5,825 nt of DNA from JAADHG01 sp964418645. GTDB taxonomy: Bacteria; Bacteroidota; Bacteroidia; Flavobacteriales; Flavobacteriaceae. The stretch lies in contig CAYQME010000098.1 of the NCBI GenBank assembly GCA_964418645.1, forward strand, positions 1 to 5,825, in the 5' to 3' direction. Both the position numbers and the translations under genes were made by a program. This document shows, one piece after another, positions 5,806 through 5,825 of this stretch (position 1 is the stretch's first letter; every line of letters starts with the position of its first letter). Under the pieces are notes generated by a model, which had not been told where the DNA came from, ran no database searches, and saw nothing but the letters and a program-made list of their open reading frames with translations.

Positions 5806-5825
5806 TAAAACAAAGCATAAAAAAA

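Overview
The window looks like a piece of a Flavobacteriaceae (Bacteroidota) chromosome. The base composition is AT-rich, start codons lack clear Shine-Dalgarno sequences, one promoter matches the Bacteroidota consensus (TTG, about 20 nt, TAnnTTTG), and every recognisable protein reads as a flavobacterial version of its family. It is mostly housekeeping and envelope-energetics material, and I do not see a defence system, prophage, CRISPR array or insertion sequence.

Left part (1-3377, minus strand): four genes run in one direction in the order nhaD, exbB, exbD, tonB. NhaD is a membrane Na+/H+ antiporter. ExbB and ExbD form the inner-membrane proton-channel motor, and the TonB-family protein (its last few residues lie beyond base 1) carries that energy to outer-membrane receptors. 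The exbB stop and exbD start are one base apart and tonB follows after 24 nt, so exbB-exbD-tonB is almost certainly one transcription unit. nhaD lies 62 nt upstream and may be part of it.

Middle (3378-3933): an assembly gap of exactly 100 N (3403-3502) separates nhaD from an N-terminal fragment of anmK (anhydro-N-acetylmuramic acid kinase, peptidoglycan recycling). The rest of anmK, more than 600 bp, cannot fit in 100 bases, so the gap length is a placeholder and may hide further sequence or a whole gene. anmK is divergent from an acyl-CoA dehydrogenase gene (4027-5169, plus strand), which has a good Bacteroidota-type promoter.

Right part (5170-5825): the 168-bp convergent space between the acyl-CoA dehydrogenase and a small two-TM protein (DUF6526-like, minus strand) holds the two most interesting non-coding signals. 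The first is a second, diverged copy of the last codons of the dehydrogenase, including its stop codon, placed exactly 40 bp downstream. The second is a roughly 100-nt structured element with nested inverted repeats that resembles an intergenic repeat I recall from many flavobacterial genomes.

The window therefore joins fatty-acid or branched-chain acyl-CoA oxidation, cell-wall recycling, sodium homeostasis and TonB-dependent uptake. No single pathway links all of these, but nhaD next to exbBD-tonB makes physiological sense because the antiporter and the motor both draw on the proton gradient.
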